From Vagococcus martis (GTDB lineage Bacteria > Bacillota > Bacilli > Lactobacillales > Vagococcaceae): a stretch of DNA of 64,000 nt. Shown here piece after piece: positions 27,415 through 37,437 of this stretch. The stretch covers positions 2,122,001 through 2,186,000 of the forward strand of contig NZ_MVAB01000001.1 in assembly GCF_002026305.1 (NCBI RefSeq). The letters run 5' to 3'. Every line of letters starts with the position of its first letter. Position 1 is the first letter of the stretch. The position numbers were made by a program, and so were the translations under genes. The notes under the pieces were generated by a model. That model worked only from the letters and a program-made list of their open reading frames with translations, was not told the DNA's origin and did no database searches.

Positions 27415-29076
27415 ATGAAAAAAAATACGTCAGCGAAAATTTTAATAAACACTGCTTTAGGCGTTAGTTTATCTATTTTGTCGGTATGTACACCAGTGTT
27501 AGAAGTGGTAGCTGTTACAAAATCAGATAGTTCTCCCTTAAGCCCAAAACCGTTGCTTAGTTTAAATGTAAATGAGAATATTTTAAAAAGTACGGTGAAA
27601 GAGACCAGTGATACTGTTAAGTCATCACAATCAGAGGAGAATGAATTATCATCGAGTCATTCATCGGATGAATCATCTAGTGACAATCAAGAATCAAGTG
27701 AATCATCAAGTCAACAGGATACAGATCAAGATTCATCTGAGGGGCATACTGAGAGTTCAACATCTGGTACTTCCTCTTCTAATGGGAATAATTCAGAGAC
27801 TAAACCATCCTCAAGTGATAATCAAACATCAAGTAGTTCTAGCAGTAAGAAACCTGATAATTCTAGCAGTAAACAAGATTCATCTTCAAAACCTGAAAGT
27901 AATGGAGGCGGAAATACGTCATCAACATCATCTGGTGAAACAAAAAAAGATACGTCACCTATTACTTATGTTCGCAATCGAACCACAGGCGAGTTTGTAG
28001 AAGAAATTGGTGAAGATGCTAGAGAAATTGCGCAAAATAAAAACTTATATGCTTCTGTTATGATTGCTCAAGCAATTCTTGAAAGTGGGTCAGGTAATAG
28101 TAGTTTGGCTAGAACACCAAATTATAATTTATTTGGAATTAAAGGTTCTTATAAAGGAGAATCTGTTGAGATGGCCACTCTTGAAGACAGTGGAGATGGT
28201 GGGCTATACACAGTTAATGCAAAATTTAGAAAGTACCCTAGCTACAAAGAATCATTAGAGGATTATGCTATGTTGATGTCTGGAGGAGTTTCTGGTCGTT
28301 CTACTTTTTATCAAGGAGCATGGAAATCAAATACTCAAAATTATAAAGAGGCGACTAAGTACTTAACCGGCCGATATGCATCAGATTCTCGCTATAATGA
28401 GAAATTAAATGGATTGATTGAAACATATGACTTAACACAATATGACTCAGTCAAACCTAAAAAAGAAACTATAGAAAAAACAAAAGAAACAGAGGCTTTT
28501 ATTAAAGATATTGCACCTAAGATTGAAGCTGTAGCGGATAAAAATGATTTATATGCTTCAGTTTTGATAGCGGAAGCTGTGATTAAGAGTAATTCTGGAT
28601 TAAATGAGTTGTCTGAGCAGTTTAATGTGTATCAAGTTACAGGGAAAAATAACAATCAATCGGTTAAATTTGATACATTAACCACTGATGCTAAATCAGG
28701 AAAAACTAAGTTAGATACTAAAGAGTACAAGGTATATTCAACTATGGATGAAGCGATTGATGACTATATTGCCGAATTAAAAAAAGATGACACAATCTAT
28801 CATGAAATGACACGCTCTAAAAAAGATACTTCAAGAAAAGTAACAGCTTATTTAACAGCTCAAAACAAAGAGGATAGACGTTACCATAAACGTCTCAATG
28901 GATTGATTGATACTTATAACTTAACACAATATGATAAGTTACCAAAAGAAACCAAAAAAGAAGATAATAAGAGTAAACCATCTGATATGGTTAATGAGTT
29001 AGGAATTAATATGGTGACGCAACTGGCTGAGAGTTTTTCACCAACTAAATTGACGTCACTAACAACTAAAAAATAA
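27415..29076 (+). CDS. Secreted GH73 endo-beta-N-acetylglucosaminidase with duplicated catalytic domain
   Basis: 553 residues: signal peptide (about 1-34, basic start then hydrophobic core), a Ser/Gln/Asp-rich linker (about 65-180), then two GH73-type domains. The first (about 195-345) has the catalytic glutamate in QAILESGSG (Glu223), followed by NLFGIKGSYKG and RKYPSY. The second (about 360-510) has the same layout but reads EAVIKSNSG, with Lys391 at the catalytic position. Each ends with matching tails (RYNEKLNGLIETYDLTQYD and YHKRLNGLIDTYNLTQYD). The first should cleave GlcNAc-MurNAc bonds in peptidoglycan; the second may only bind wall. No LysM or LPxTG anchor is seen. Probably co-transcribed with the coiled-coil gene. 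Confidence 0.88.
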   Translation: MKKNTSAKILINTALGVSLSILSVCTPVLEVVAVTKSDSSPLSPKPLLSLNVNENILKSTVKETSDTVKSSQSEENELSSSHSSDESSSDNQESSESSSQQDTDQDSSEGHTESSTSGTSSSNGNNSETKPSSSDNQTSSSSSSKKPDNSSSKQDSSSKPESNGGGNTSSTSSGETKKDTSPITYVRNRTTGEFVEEIGEDAREIAQNKNLYASVMIAQAILESGSGNSSLARTPNYNLFGIKGSYKGESVEMATLEDSGDGGLYTVNAKFRKYPSYKESLEDYAMLMSGGVSGRSTFYQGAWKSNTQNYKEATKYLTGRYASDSRYNEKLNGLIETYDLTQYDSVKPKKETIEKTKETEAFIKDIAPKIEAVADKNDLYASVLIAEAVIKSNSGLNELSEQFNVYQVTGKNNNQSVKFDTLTTDAKSGKTKLDTKEYKVYSTMDEAIDDYIAELKKDDTIYHEMTRSKKDTSRKVTAYLTAQNKEDRRYHKRLNGLIDTYNLTQYDKLPKETKKEDNKSKPSDMVNELGINMVTQLAESFSPTKLTSLTTKK

Positions 29077-29077
29077 A

Positions 29078-29144
29078 TACTTATATATGACTTTAATATG
29101 GAAAGTCGTTTCTACCTGATACCGTAAATATCAGTCTATAAGTA
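29078..29144 (+). ncRNA. Guanine (purine-class) riboswitch
   Basis: All conserved purine-aptamer elements are present in order: P1 TACTTATA / TATAAGTA, AATATGG, GTTTCTACC, CCGTAAA, and the final GTCTAT. The C at 29136 aligns with the specificity position C74 of the B. subtilis xpt aptamer, which indicates guanine and not adenine. It sits just upstream of xpt, as in B. subtilis. Confidence 0.93.
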
Positions 29145-29152
29145 AATGAAGG

Positions 29153-29200
29153 ATAGCTCCCTTTTTTACTTAATTGTAAAATGGGAGCTATTATTTAATT
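29153..29200 (+). terminator. Riboswitch expression platform (terminator/antiterminator)
   Basis: ATAGCTCCC pairs with GGGAGCTAT, extended by TTTTAC / GTAAAA, and is followed by a T-rich stretch. The competing fold pairs the 3' side of P1 (TAAGTAAA, 29139-29146) with TTTACTTA (29165-29172), inside this hairpin. Ligand binding would hold P1 and permit the terminator. Confidence 0.75.
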
Positions 29201-29212
29201 GGAGGAATAAAA

Positions 29213-29785
29213 TTGGACGCATTGAAGCAAACGATTCTTAAACAAGGCAGAGTATTGGATGAAAATATTTTGAAAGTTGATAGTTTTTTAACTCATCAAA
29301 TCGATCCAAAATTAATGGATGAAATAGGTAGACATGTGGCGAATACATACAAAAATAAGGGAGTCACAAAGATTGTTACAATTGAATCATCAGGTATAGC
29401 GCCTGCCGCATTTATTGGACTACATATGGATTTACCTGTTGTGTTTGCAAGAAAACAAAAAAGTTTAACTATGAATAGTGAATTATTGACGTCTGAAGTC
29501 TATTCTTTCACAAAACAGGTGACAAATACAATTGCTATCTCTAATAAATATCTTCAAGAGGGTGATAATGTACTTGTAGTAGATGATTTTCTTGCTAATG
29601 GTCAAGCTGCTTTAGGCTTGATTGAATTATGTAAACAAGCTGGTGCATCGATAGAAGCGATTTCAATTGTAATAGAAAAATCTTTTCAAGAAGGTAGAAA
29701 ATTACTGGAAGATAAAGGTTATAAGGTAGATTCATTGGCTCGTGTTGGCTCACTAAAAAACAATCAGATACAGTTTATAGATTAA
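29213..29785 (+). CDS. xpt: Xanthine phosphoribosyltransferase
   Basis: 190 residues, the standard length. The PRPP-binding motif is VLVVDDFLANGQAA; upstream is the conserved TIESSGIAPAAFIGL and ARKQKSLTM region. It converts xanthine and PRPP to XMP in purine salvage. Start TTG lies six bases after GGAGG. The guanine riboswitch directly upstream supports the assignment. Confidence 0.96.
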   Translation: MDALKQTILKQGRVLDENILKVDSFLTHQIDPKLMDEIGRHVANTYKNKGVTKIVTIESSGIAPAAFIGLHMDLPVVFARKQKSLTMNSELLTSEVYSFTKQVTNTIAISNKYLQEGDNVLVVDDFLANGQAALGLIELCKQAGASIEAISIVIEKSFQEGRKLLEDKGYKVDSLARVGSLKNNQIQFID

Positions 29786-29914
29786 TTGAAGGTTTAACTA
29801 TTTTTTTATCAATTAGGTGTAATATGTTATTTATATATCGGTTTTATCAGGTTAATGATTATTTTGTCTAATAAAGAAAATAAAATAAATGATTATGAAA
29901 TAAAATATTCTGTC

Positions 29915-29949
29915 AAAAGCAAGTGAGAGTGTCATCTATCCTTGCTTTT
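29915..29949 (+). terminator. Rho-independent terminator downstream of xpt
   Basis: AAAAGCAAG / CTTGCTTTT stem around a 17-base loop, ending in T residues. Confidence 0.7.
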
Positions 29950-29962
29950 TATTGTTTAAACC

Positions 29963-29991
29963 TTTACACATTAACAATAGATTGATACTAT
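29963..29991 (+). promoter_or_regulatory. SigA-type promoter for the purK-like/gntR/aldo-keto unit
   Basis: TTTACA, exactly 17 bases, TACTAT; it lies about 20 bases before the purK-like reading frame. Confidence 0.72.
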
Positions 29992-30013
29992 TAAGGTGTT
30001 TTAAAAGAAAAAG

Positions 30014-31200
30014 TTGAAGGTAGTGAAGGATTTGTCGGAAAAAATTTTACCTGGTAGTACAATAGGTATAATTGGCGGAGGAGTTGTATCCTATCAATTA
30101 GTAGTGTCCGCAAAAAAAATGGGATATAAAGTAGCTGTACTGTCCGAATCAAAAAATTGTATAGCCGGAAAAGCTGCCGACATGCATTATATAAGTGATA
30201 TAAATGATGCAGTTTATTTGCTTAAATTATCAGAAATATCAGATGTTGTCACTGTTGTCACTGAAAAATTAGATAAAGAAACATATAGATATTTAGCAGA
30301 AAAACATTATTTGCCCAAAATATGTATTCGCATTCTATTATAAAAAATCGTTATCTTCAGAAACAGTTTTTAGATGCCCATTCGATTAATATTACACCAT
30401 ATGAATCGGCTGTTGTGGTATCAGATATTTATGATGCGGCTGAAAGAATTGGGTACCCATGTATTATAAAGCAAGAGAACCGTCGCCATTACAATGAGGA
30501 CAGCAGTTTAATTATTCATAGTGCTTATGAGATAAATAAGGCAGTTCCTTTAATTCAACAAGGACTGTGTATAGTTGAGTCATACATAGAAGTTGAGAGC
30601 GAATGGGAAGTGACTTTGTGTGTTAATGACGAAGGATATTATACTATCTTCCCATTTATGAGAATGGAAAAGACAAATGTCAATGATCTGTTTTATATTC
30701 AATCATTTGATGAATGGGATGATTTGAAAAAAGAAAGTACAAATCAAATGGAACTCATCACTAAAGTCATTGCTTCAGAGTTAGGTGTTTCAGGTACAGT
30801 AAAAGTGACTTTTTTTTTAACAAAAGAAGGGAACCTTTATGTCAATAATATTTCTATTTTTCCAAAAGAATACGATATCTTAACGATGACGTCATGTAAT
30901 TTATCAATTTTTGATATGCATATTAAAAGCATTTGTAATTTTATGATTCCACCAGTGACGCAATTATCGCCTACCTATCTTTTACCAATCGGTGAAGAAA
31001 AAAAAGAGGATATTGCTAATCTAATGGATAAAAAGAATAAATGGCAGTTTTTTATTTATGAAGGATTTCGATACGAAAATATTTATGCTTTTGCACAAGT
31101 ATATCCAACTAATTTACAAGAAAGTTTACAAGAAATAAAATATACAGGGTTAATTAGTGATTCTGTAAATGTTCAGGATGGTCAGAGTGAAAAAAGGTAA
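30014..31200 (+). pseudogene. PurK-like ATP-grasp gene, frameshifted
   Basis: Two overlapping frames together make one PurK-like protein. The first (30014-30343) has the N-terminal Rossmann-like part (GIIGGGVVSYQLVVSAKKMG), typical of N5-carboxyaminoimidazole ribonucleotide synthetases. The second (from about 30318 to 31200) has the ATP-grasp part (RYLQKQFLDAHSI, YPCIIKQ). The break lies at CCCAAAATATG. One more A in the A4 run would read P-K-N-M-Y and join both frames, so a one-base deletion is the simplest cause. No standard -1 slippery heptamer is present in the zero frame. The start is uncertain (TTG 30014, GTG 30023 or TTG 30032). The protein is a divergent PurK and no purE is adjacent, so the original substrate is not certain. 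Confidence 0.75.
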
Positions 31201-31816
31201 AACACAAAAGAGAGTTTATGATTATATCAAACAGCAAATTGAGACAGATACATGGTTAAATGGCTATCATATTATTGAACAAGATTTGGCAAATAGTTTA
31301 TCTGTTAGTCGCACACCGATTAGAGGAGCGATTGCACAGCTAATTCAGGAAAAATATTTAAAAAAAGAAACAAATAGAGGCGTCATTGTTAGTAAAAATA
31401 AAATTAGTAACAAAGAGTTTGTTGAAAGAACACAACTAATCGAACTTCTTTGTTCACATTATTTATTCCAGCTTCAAATTAAAGAATACATGGTTGATAG
31501 AGAAGCATTTATATCATTAGTCGAGATAAATAAAAACAAACAATTAAATAAAGAAGAGTTTTATGACAAGTTTTGGCAATGTTTTTTAGTACCATTGAGT
31601 AACGACTTAATGAAAAAAACTATCATGACGCAAGTTTCAGCCATAAAGCTTGTCAAATTTCCTAATGCATCGATTGATTTTTTATATAAAGAAACCGAGC
31701 AGTTAGGTCAGAAGGTATCTCTATTGTTGCTAGATAGGAAATTTGAATTAGCTAGAAAAGAGCTGCGTGTTTACATTAATCGTTTAAATCTAGAGCTAAT
31801 TGATCAACAAATATAA
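31187..31816 (+). CDS. GntR-family transcriptional regulator
   Basis: About 209 residues. The N-terminal winged helix-turn-helix has the family pattern VYDYIKQQIETDTWLNGYHI, EQDLANSLSVSRTPIRGAI and a recognition wing. The C-terminal domain is helical, FCD-like but short and poor in the usual metal histidines. Start is GTG with AGGATGG upstream; an in-frame ATG 18 bases earlier is also possible. It overlaps the end of the purK-like frame and precedes the aldo/keto reductase by 12 bases, so it may regulate this unit. Confidence 0.82.
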   Translation: MKKGKTQKRVYDYIKQQIETDTWLNGYHIIEQDLANSLSVSRTPIRGAIAQLIQEKYLKKETNRGVIVSKNKISNKEFVERTQLIELLCSHYLFQLQIKEYMVDREAFISLVEINKNKQLNKEEFYDKFWQCFLVPLSNDLMKKTIMTQVSAIKLVKFPNASIDFLYKETEQLGQKVSLLLLDRKFELARKELRVYINRLNLELIDQQI

Positions 31817-31828
31817 GGAGGAATGATG

Positions 31829-32746
31829 ATGAAGTTATTACAAATTGGGACGTCTAATATCATGGCGTCACAACTTGCACTTGGGTGTATGAGAATGGCT
31901 GGTTTATCAAAAGAAAGAGCAAAAGAAGTAATAGAAACGTCTTTGGAATCAGGCATCAACTTTTTTGATCATGCTGATATTTATGGAGATGGAGAGTCTG
32001 AAGTGATTTTCTCTAAGGCAATAAAAGAAATAGATGTTAAGCGTGACGATATTTTTATTCAATCAAAGTGTGGAATTAGAAAAGGTTTCTATGATTTTTC
32101 TAAAGAGCATATCATTCAATCAGTTGAAGGCAGTTTAACCCGTTTAGGAACAGACTACCTTGATGTATTAGCATTGCATCGTCCTGATGCTTTGATGGAA
32201 CCTGAAGAGGTGTCAGAGGCTTTTTACCAATTAAAAAAGGCTGGTAAAGTTCGATATTTTGGTGTCAGTAATTTTGCACCAACAACAGTTGAATTATTGC
32301 AACAATCATTGTCAGATAAACTAATAGTTAATCAATTACAGTTTGGATTGCAACATGCTAGCATGGTAACGAGTCAAATGAATGTTAATATGGAAAATGA
32401 ATTGGGAATCAATCGAGATGGAGCAGTTTTAGACCATATGAGGTTAAAGCAAATGACCGTACAGGCTTGGTCTCCTTATCAATTTGGTTATTTTGACGGC
32501 GTATTCATTGATCATCCTGATTTTAAAGAGTTAAATGAATGTTTAAATAAATTAGCTAATTCATATAGTGTTACATCAACAGGAATTGCGACAGCTTGGA
32601 TTAATCGACATCCGGCTAATATTCAAACAATTATTGGAAGTATGAATCCAAGTAGAATTAGAGATATCACTCAAGCAAGTGATATCAGGTTAACAAGAGA
32701 AGAATGGTATGAATTATATCAAGCTTCAGGCTTTACCTTATTATAA
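31829..32746 (+). CDS. Aldo/keto reductase, YdhF-like
   Basis: 305 residues of the (beta/alpha)8 aldo/keto reductase family. The catalytic tetrad is visible: Asp in FFDHAD, Tyr in DIYGDGESE, Lys in IQSKCGI and His in LALHRPD. Cofactor motifs include GVSNFAP and, near the end, IIGSMNPSRI. It should be an NADPH-dependent carbonyl reductase; substrate unknown. Three successive ATGs follow AAGGAGG; the third has the best spacing. Confidence 0.88.
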   Translation: MKLLQIGTSNIMASQLALGCMRMAGLSKERAKEVIETSLESGINFFDHADIYGDGESEVIFSKAIKEIDVKRDDIFIQSKCGIRKGFYDFSKEHIIQSVEGSLTRLGTDYLDVLALHRPDALMEPEEVSEAFYQLKKAGKVRYFGVSNFAPTTVELLQQSLSDKLIVNQLQFGLQHASMVTSQMNVNMENELGINRDGAVLDHMRLKQMTVQAWSPYQFGYFDGVFIDHPDFKELNECLNKLANSYSVTSTGIATAWINRHPANIQTIIGSMNPSRIRDITQASDIRLTREEWYELYQASGFTLL

Positions 32747-32764
32747 ACAGTAAAGGATAGAAAT

Positions 32765-33643
32765 ATGGATATAAAAATAACAAAGTTAGAAAAAAAATAT
32801 GGCTCATTGCAAGTACTATCAATTGATGATTTAACCTTTGAAACGGGAAAGTCATATGGAGTGATTGGCCCAAATGGTGCAGGTAAAACTACTCTTTTTA
32901 AATGTATGACCAATATCATTACAGATTATCAAGGTGATGTTAAAATTAATAATGTGTCAGTTCGCGATGACAATAGCATTCTATTTAATCTAGGGATTGT
33001 GTTAGATGGAGCTTCTGTTTATAAAGAAAGAACAGGTTGGTTTAATATTGAGTATTTCTCTGGATTAAGAGGAGAATTTGATGTAAACAAAGCAGAAGCG
33101 CTTGCAAGAGAATTAAATATTTCAGAATTTTTAGGAAGAAAAGTAAAAACTTATTCATACGGTACAATAAAAAAACTAATTTTATTGATTGCCTTATTAC
33201 ATGACCCTAAAATATTAATTCTTGACGAGCCATTTCGTGGGCTGGACACTGAGACAGTAGATTGGTTTAAGTTTTATCTTAAAAAAATGACTTCAGAAGG
33301 AATGACGTTAATCATTTCATCTCACGTAAAAAGCGACATCGAAACACTATGCGAGGAAGTTGTAATCTTGAAAAATGGTGAAAAAGTGCAACAGCTATCA
33401 TTAGATGAAATGGATGATAAAAAAATTCGAGACATCGAGACATCAAACCAAGAGGCGTTCTTGGTGATTTTAGAAAATATGAACTATTACTCCAAAGTAT
33501 TATCAAACGGCTGTGTAAGACTGGATATTGAAGATGTGAGATGGTCTGAAGTAAAAGACCGACTAAATGAGCAAGGCATCGAGATATTAGAAATGAAAAA
33601 AGTTACACTCTTAGATAATCATTTGAATGGAGGTAACAACTAA
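32765..33643 (+). CDS. ABC transporter ATP-binding protein
   Basis: 292 residues. Walker A GPNGAGKT, Walker B ILILDEPFRGLD and the H-loop histidine in IISSHVKSD are present. The signature motif is divergent (YSYGTIKK in place of LSGGQ), a pattern seen in ABC-2/BcrA-type exporters. It is followed directly by the permease gene. The pair resembles small-peptide or lantibiotic-type export or immunity transporters, but the substrate is unknown. Confidence 0.88.
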   Translation: MDIKITKLEKKYGSLQVLSIDDLTFETGKSYGVIGPNGAGKTTLFKCMTNIITDYQGDVKINNVSVRDDNSILFNLGIVLDGASVYKERTGWFNIEYFSGLRGEFDVNKAEALARELNISEFLGRKVKTYSYGTIKKLILLIALLHDPKILILDEPFRGLDTETVDWFKFYLKKMTSEGMTLIISSHVKSDIETLCEEVVILKNGEKVQQLSLDEMDDKKIRDIETSNQEAFLVILENMNYYSKVLSNGCVRLDIEDVRWSEVKDRLNEQGIEILEMKKVTLLDNHLNGGNN

Positions 33644-34399
33644 ATGACAGCAACTCAGATTTTTAAGATGGAACTATTTAAATATACAAGGGACAGAACG
33701 TATATTATCACAACTGGTATATTAGCCATTATCAACATTCTTCTAACAGTATATTTTATGAATATTTTTGATAATATAAATCAGGTCAATGGACTTGAAA
33801 ATGATTATTTATTTGGATTAATGATTATCCTCTTAGTTTTCACTATTTTTGCTAATATGATTTTTATGTTTGTTTATCCATTTCATTTAGTTTCAATGGA
33901 TTATAAGAACAATGTCATGAGTATGCTGGTTTCTTCGGGAGTAAATAGAACACAACTCTTTTTCGCTAAAATAGGTGCGATATTTTTATGGAATATTATA
34001 TTAACGTTAATCCTTGTATTCATTCCATCAGCACTTATTTTGTTCAGGTTCCAGCAAGTAGTGGATATCCAAACCATTTTATCAGGAATCTCAGCAGGAT
34101 TTAATACAGTTGGTTTTTCATTTTTAGGAGTGATTGCCTCTAGTTTTATTTCATACATAAACAGTCTTGTGATAATTGCAACAGCTACTATTATGCTAAA
34201 AGGGAGTAATTTAACTATCTTCTTATTTATGGGATTATCTATGTTACAAGGAGTTATTACGAATACGTTATCTATTATTCCTACATCATTAGGATTTTCG
34301 ATGACAGGAATCTTGATTATGAATAATTTGATTGTTGTAGTAATTACTTTGATTTTCGTTTTAATGTCATTACACTTTATGAAAACACAAAATCTTTAA
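33644..34399 (+). CDS. ABC-2-type transporter permease
   Basis: 251 residues with six hydrophobic segments and a short cytoplasmic N-terminus, the ABC-2 permease layout. The ATG follows the stop of the ATP-binding gene without a gap, with GGAGGT inside the end of that gene. Sequence identity is not recognisable beyond the fold; role is inferred from its partner. Confidence 0.85.
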   Translation: MTATQIFKMELFKYTRDRTYIITTGILAIINILLTVYFMNIFDNINQVNGLENDYLFGLMIILLVFTIFANMIFMFVYPFHLVSMDYKNNVMSMLVSSGVNRTQLFFAKIGAIFLWNIILTLILVFIPSALILFRFQQVVDIQTILSGISAGFNTVGFSFLGVIASSFISYINSLVIIATATIMLKGSNLTIFLFMGLSMLQGVITNTLSIIPTSLGFSMTGILIMNNLIVVVITLIFVLMSLHFMKTQNL

Positions 34400-34432
34400 T
34401 TATTTTCAAGTAAACACGAACAATATTGGAAA

Positions 34433-34470
34433 AAAGTAAGAACTTTCATAAAAGCTCTTGCTTTTTTTTT
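34433..34470 (+). terminator. Terminator after the ABC-2 pair
   Basis: Stem AAAGTAAGA / TCTTGCTTT plus inner CTTT / AAAG with a CATA loop and a long T run. Confidence 0.85.
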
Positions 34471-34579
34471 ATAATGATGTAGATTATCATAGGAATAGGA
34501 AACATTATTTAAATAATTTTAAATGAATATTCGTCTTTTTATTCCCGATATCACGTTTTGACTCTCTAGGAGGATGGAA

Positions 34580-35557
34580 ATGAAGATTTTTGATTATGAA
34601 GACGTTCAATTAGTACCAAACAAATGTATTGTATCTAGTCGTTCGGAATGCGATACAACAGTGACACTGGGAGGCAGATCATTTAAGATGCCTGTTGTAC
34701 CAGCCAATATGCAGACGATTATAGATGAACCAATTGCTGAATATTTAGCATCAAATGGCTACTTTTATATTATGCATCGTTTTAATGAACAAGCTAGAAA
34801 ACAATTTATTACAGATATGCATGACAAAGGATTATTTGCTTCAATCAGTGTAGGTGTTAAGCCAACAGAATATGATTTTGTTAATGAACTAAAAGCTGAA
34901 AATTTAATCCCTGAATATGTTACCATTGACATTGCACATGGTCATTCTGATTCAGTGATTAATATGATTAAACATTTAAAGAAACAATTACCAGAAACGT
35001 TTGTTATTGCTGGAAATGTAGGAACTCCTGAAGCAGTAAGAGAATTAGAAAATGCTGGAGCTGACGCAACAAAAGTTGGGATTGGGCCTGGTAAAGTCTG
35101 TATCACGAAACTTAAGACAGGGTTTGGTACTGGTGGTTGGCAACTTGCAGCACTTAGAAGATGTAGTAAAGCAGCAAGAAAACCATTGATTGCTGATGGC
35201 GGTATCAGAACACATGGAGATATTGCAAAATCAATTCGTTTTGGTGCGACGATGGTCATGATTGGCTCATTGTTCGCTGGACACGAAGAATCTCCTGGTG
35301 AAATGAAAGAAGAAGATGGTGTATTATACAAAGAGTATTTTGGTAGTGCTTCTGAATTTCAAAAAGGTGAACATAAAAACGTTGAGGGTAAAAAAATATG
35401 GACACCGTTTAAAGGGAAACTAGAAGACACACTAAATGAAATGCAACAAGATTTACAATCTTCTATCTCTTATGCAGGTGGTAAAGATGTTGAGGCTATT
35501 CGTAAAGTTGACTATGTGATTGTTAAAAATTCCATTTTTAATGGTGATATTTTCTAA
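34580..35557 (+). CDS. guaC: GMP reductase
   Basis: 325 residues, the length of the Gram-positive GuaC2 type. The catalytic loop reads [23 protein letters not shown] with the active-site cysteine; NADPH/IMP site motifs [15 protein letters not shown] and [12 protein letters not shown] are present. It converts GMP to IMP. The ATG follows AGGAGGATGG; the earlier in-frame ATG overlaps this site. An isolated unit between terminators. A 14-base palindrome (ATTATTTAAATAAT) lies 67 bases upstream and might be an operator. Confidence 0.96.
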   Translation: MKIFDYEDVQLVPNKCIVSSRSECDTTVTLGGRSFKMPVVPANMQTIIDEPIAEYLASNGYFYIMHRFNEQARKQFITDMHDKGLFASISVGVKPTEYDFVNELKAENLIPEYVTIDIAHGHSDSVINMIKHLKKQLPETFVIAGNVGTPEAVRELENAGADATKVGIGPGKVCITKLKTGFGTGGWQLAALRRCSKAARKPLIADGGIRTHGDIAKSIRFGATMVMIGSLFAGHEESPGEMKEEDGVLYKEYFGSASEFQKGEHKNVEGKKIWTPFKGKLEDTLNEMQQDLQSSISYAGGKDVEAIRKVDYVIVKNSIFNGDIF

Positions 35558-35569
35558 ACAATAAAGTTT

Positions 35570-35602
35570 AACTACTAAGTGTTAATTGCTTAGTAGTTTT
35601 TT
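35570..35602 (+). terminator. Terminator after guaC
   Basis: Perfect 10-bp stem AACTACTAAG / CTTAGTAGTT, nine-base loop, T run. Confidence 0.9.
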
Positions 35603-35706
35603 GTTTCGAATAACACTAATAAAATATGAGAGATATAAAACATAATAGTAGAAGTTGTTTTTTTATTGATGTATCATAATCTCTGATAGTAAAAAGGAGG
35701 AAAAGA

Positions 35707-37437
35707 ATGAGGATTTTAATAACAAAATTAAAACAAAATAAGTCTTTAGTAGGTTTATCTTTGTTTATGACAGTTATCATGGTTGCATCTCAGTTGTGGC
35801 AACCAAAATTATTACAAAAAATCATGAATTCAATCATGACTGAAAATCAATCTGAGCTGAAAAAAGTAGGTATTATGTTAATTGTAGTGGCATTATTTGG
35901 TTTAGTTGCAGGGGTATTAAATACAATTTTTTCTGCGAAATTATCTCAAGAAGTTGCCTCAGATATTAGATCAGATGGATTTAAAAAGGTACAAGAGTTT
36001 TCGTTTGAAAATATCGAAACATTTTCGACAAGCAATCTTGTTATCCGTTTGACAAATGATATTACTCAAATTCAAAATGTCGTCATGATGATGTTTCAAA
36101 GTATCTTTAGAATACCCATTATGTTTATCGGGAGCTTTATTCTAGCGATGATGACTTTACCAAAATTGTGGTGGATTATTATTCTGTTAGTCGTTTTAGT
36201 TGTACTAACAGTAATGATTGTTTTTAGTATGATGGGAAAACACTTTGCAAAAATACAGCATTACTTAGAGAAAAGTAATGGTATAGCAAAAGAAAACTTA
36301 GCTGGGATGAGAGTGGTTAAATCATTCGTTCAAGAAAAAAATCAAATTAATAAATTTTCTGCTGTATCTGAAAAACTAACAAGTCATACGATTTCAGTGG
36401 GGAATTTATTTTCAATTATGATTCCAACATTCATGTTAATCTCGAACTTAGCGATTGTCATGTCTATCTATTTTACAGCGAATTTAGCTAAGACAGATAT
36501 TGAGGCTATTAGTGCGGTTGTATCATTTATGAATTACTTAATGCAGATTATGATGAGTATTATTATTGGTGGTATGATGCTGATGATGGCATCACGTGGG
36601 ATGGTTTCAATTAAACGTTTAAATGATATTCTTGAAACAAAACCAACATTGACTTATTTACCAGATAATGAATCAGAACCAATTAAAAATGGCGATGTAT
36701 CATTTCACGACGTTAGTTTTACTTATGCTGGTGATGATATGCCAACTTTAAAAGATATTTCGTTTAAGATTGATCATGGGATGTCAGTTGGGATAGTCGG
36801 GGCAACAGGGTCAGGTAAATCGACTTTAGCACAATTGATTGCCCGTATGTATGACCCAACTACTGGGACAATACAAGTTGGTGATGCTGACTTAAAACAT
36901 GTGAGCAAAGAAGAATTAAGAAACGCGATTGCGATTGTTTTACAGCGAGCGATTTTATTTTCTGGAACCATTGCAGACAATCTTCGCCATGGAGATGAGC
37001 ATGCTGATGAAAAAGAATTGTATCGTGCGTCAACTATTGCACAAGCGTATGAATTTATCGAGCGTCAAATGGATGGGTTTGAAAGCCGAGTTGAAGAACG
37101 AGGGTCTAACTTTTCAGGTGGTCAAAAACAACGGTTATCCATTTCACGTGGGGTGATTGGTCATCCTAAAGTATTGATTTTAGATGATAGTACAAGTGCA
37201 TTAGATGCTAAAAGTGAAAAATTAGTTAAAGAAGCTTTAGCTAAAGAATTATCTGATACAACTGTATTCATCATTGCCCAAAAGATTTCTTCTGTGGTTC
37301 AGGCAGATACTATCATAGTGCTGGATGAAGGTCATTTAGTTGCACAAGGAACACATCAAGAACTTTTACAAACAAGTGAGGTCTATAGAGAAATCTATGA
37401 CACACAAAAATCAAAGGAGGTTGAGGTAATTGACTAA
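35707..37437 (+). CDS. Heterodimeric ABC exporter subunit with degenerate catalytic site
   Basis: 576 residues: about six membrane helices (1-300) then a nucleotide-binding domain. Walker [10 protein letters not shown], intact signature FSGGQKQR, but Walker B ends ILDDS (Asp for the catalytic Glu) and the H-loop reads IIAQK (Gln for His). This is the classic non-catalytic half of heterodimeric multidrug exporters such as LmrCD, BmrCD and EfrAB. Its partner follows with an eight-base overlap. The pair likely exports hydrophobic drugs or envelope-active compounds; substrate inferred from the family. Confidence 0.9.
   Translation: MRILITKLKQNKSLVGLSLFMTVIMVASQLWQPKLLQKIMNSIMTENQSELKKVGIMLIVVALFGLVAGVLNTIFSAKLSQEVASDIRSDGFKKVQEFSFENIETFSTSNLVIRLTNDITQIQNVVMMMFQSIFRIPIMFIGSFILAMMTLPKLWWIIILLVVLVVLTVMIVFSMMGKHFAKIQHYLEKSNGIAKENLAGMRVVKSFVQEKNQINKFSAVSEKLTSHTISVGNLFSIMIPTFMLISNLAIVMSIYFTANLAKTDIEAISAVVSFMNYLMQIMMSIIIGGMMLMMASRGMVSIKRLNDILETKPTLTYLPDNESEPIKNGDVSFHDVSFTYAGDDMPTLKDISFKIDHGMSVGIVGATGSGKSTLAQLIARMYDPTTGTIQVGDADLKHVSKEELRNAIAIVLQRAILFSGTIADNLRHGDEHADEKELYRASTIAQAYEFIERQMDGFESRVEERGSNFSGGQKQRLSISRGVIGHPKVLILDDSTSALDAKSEKLVKEALAKELSDTTVFIIAQKISSVVQADTIIVLDEGHLVAQGTHQELLQTSEVYREIYDTQKSKEVEVID

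Noticed and set aside
30312-30325. Programmed frameshift in the purK-like gene
   Set aside because: The zero-frame codons at the junction (CCC-AAA-ATA) do not form a -1 slippery heptamer and no strong stem follows; a base loss is simpler.
34471-34579. Purine riboswitch upstream of guaC
   Set aside because: None of the aptamer motifs (TATGG, TTTCTACC, CCGTAAA) is present.
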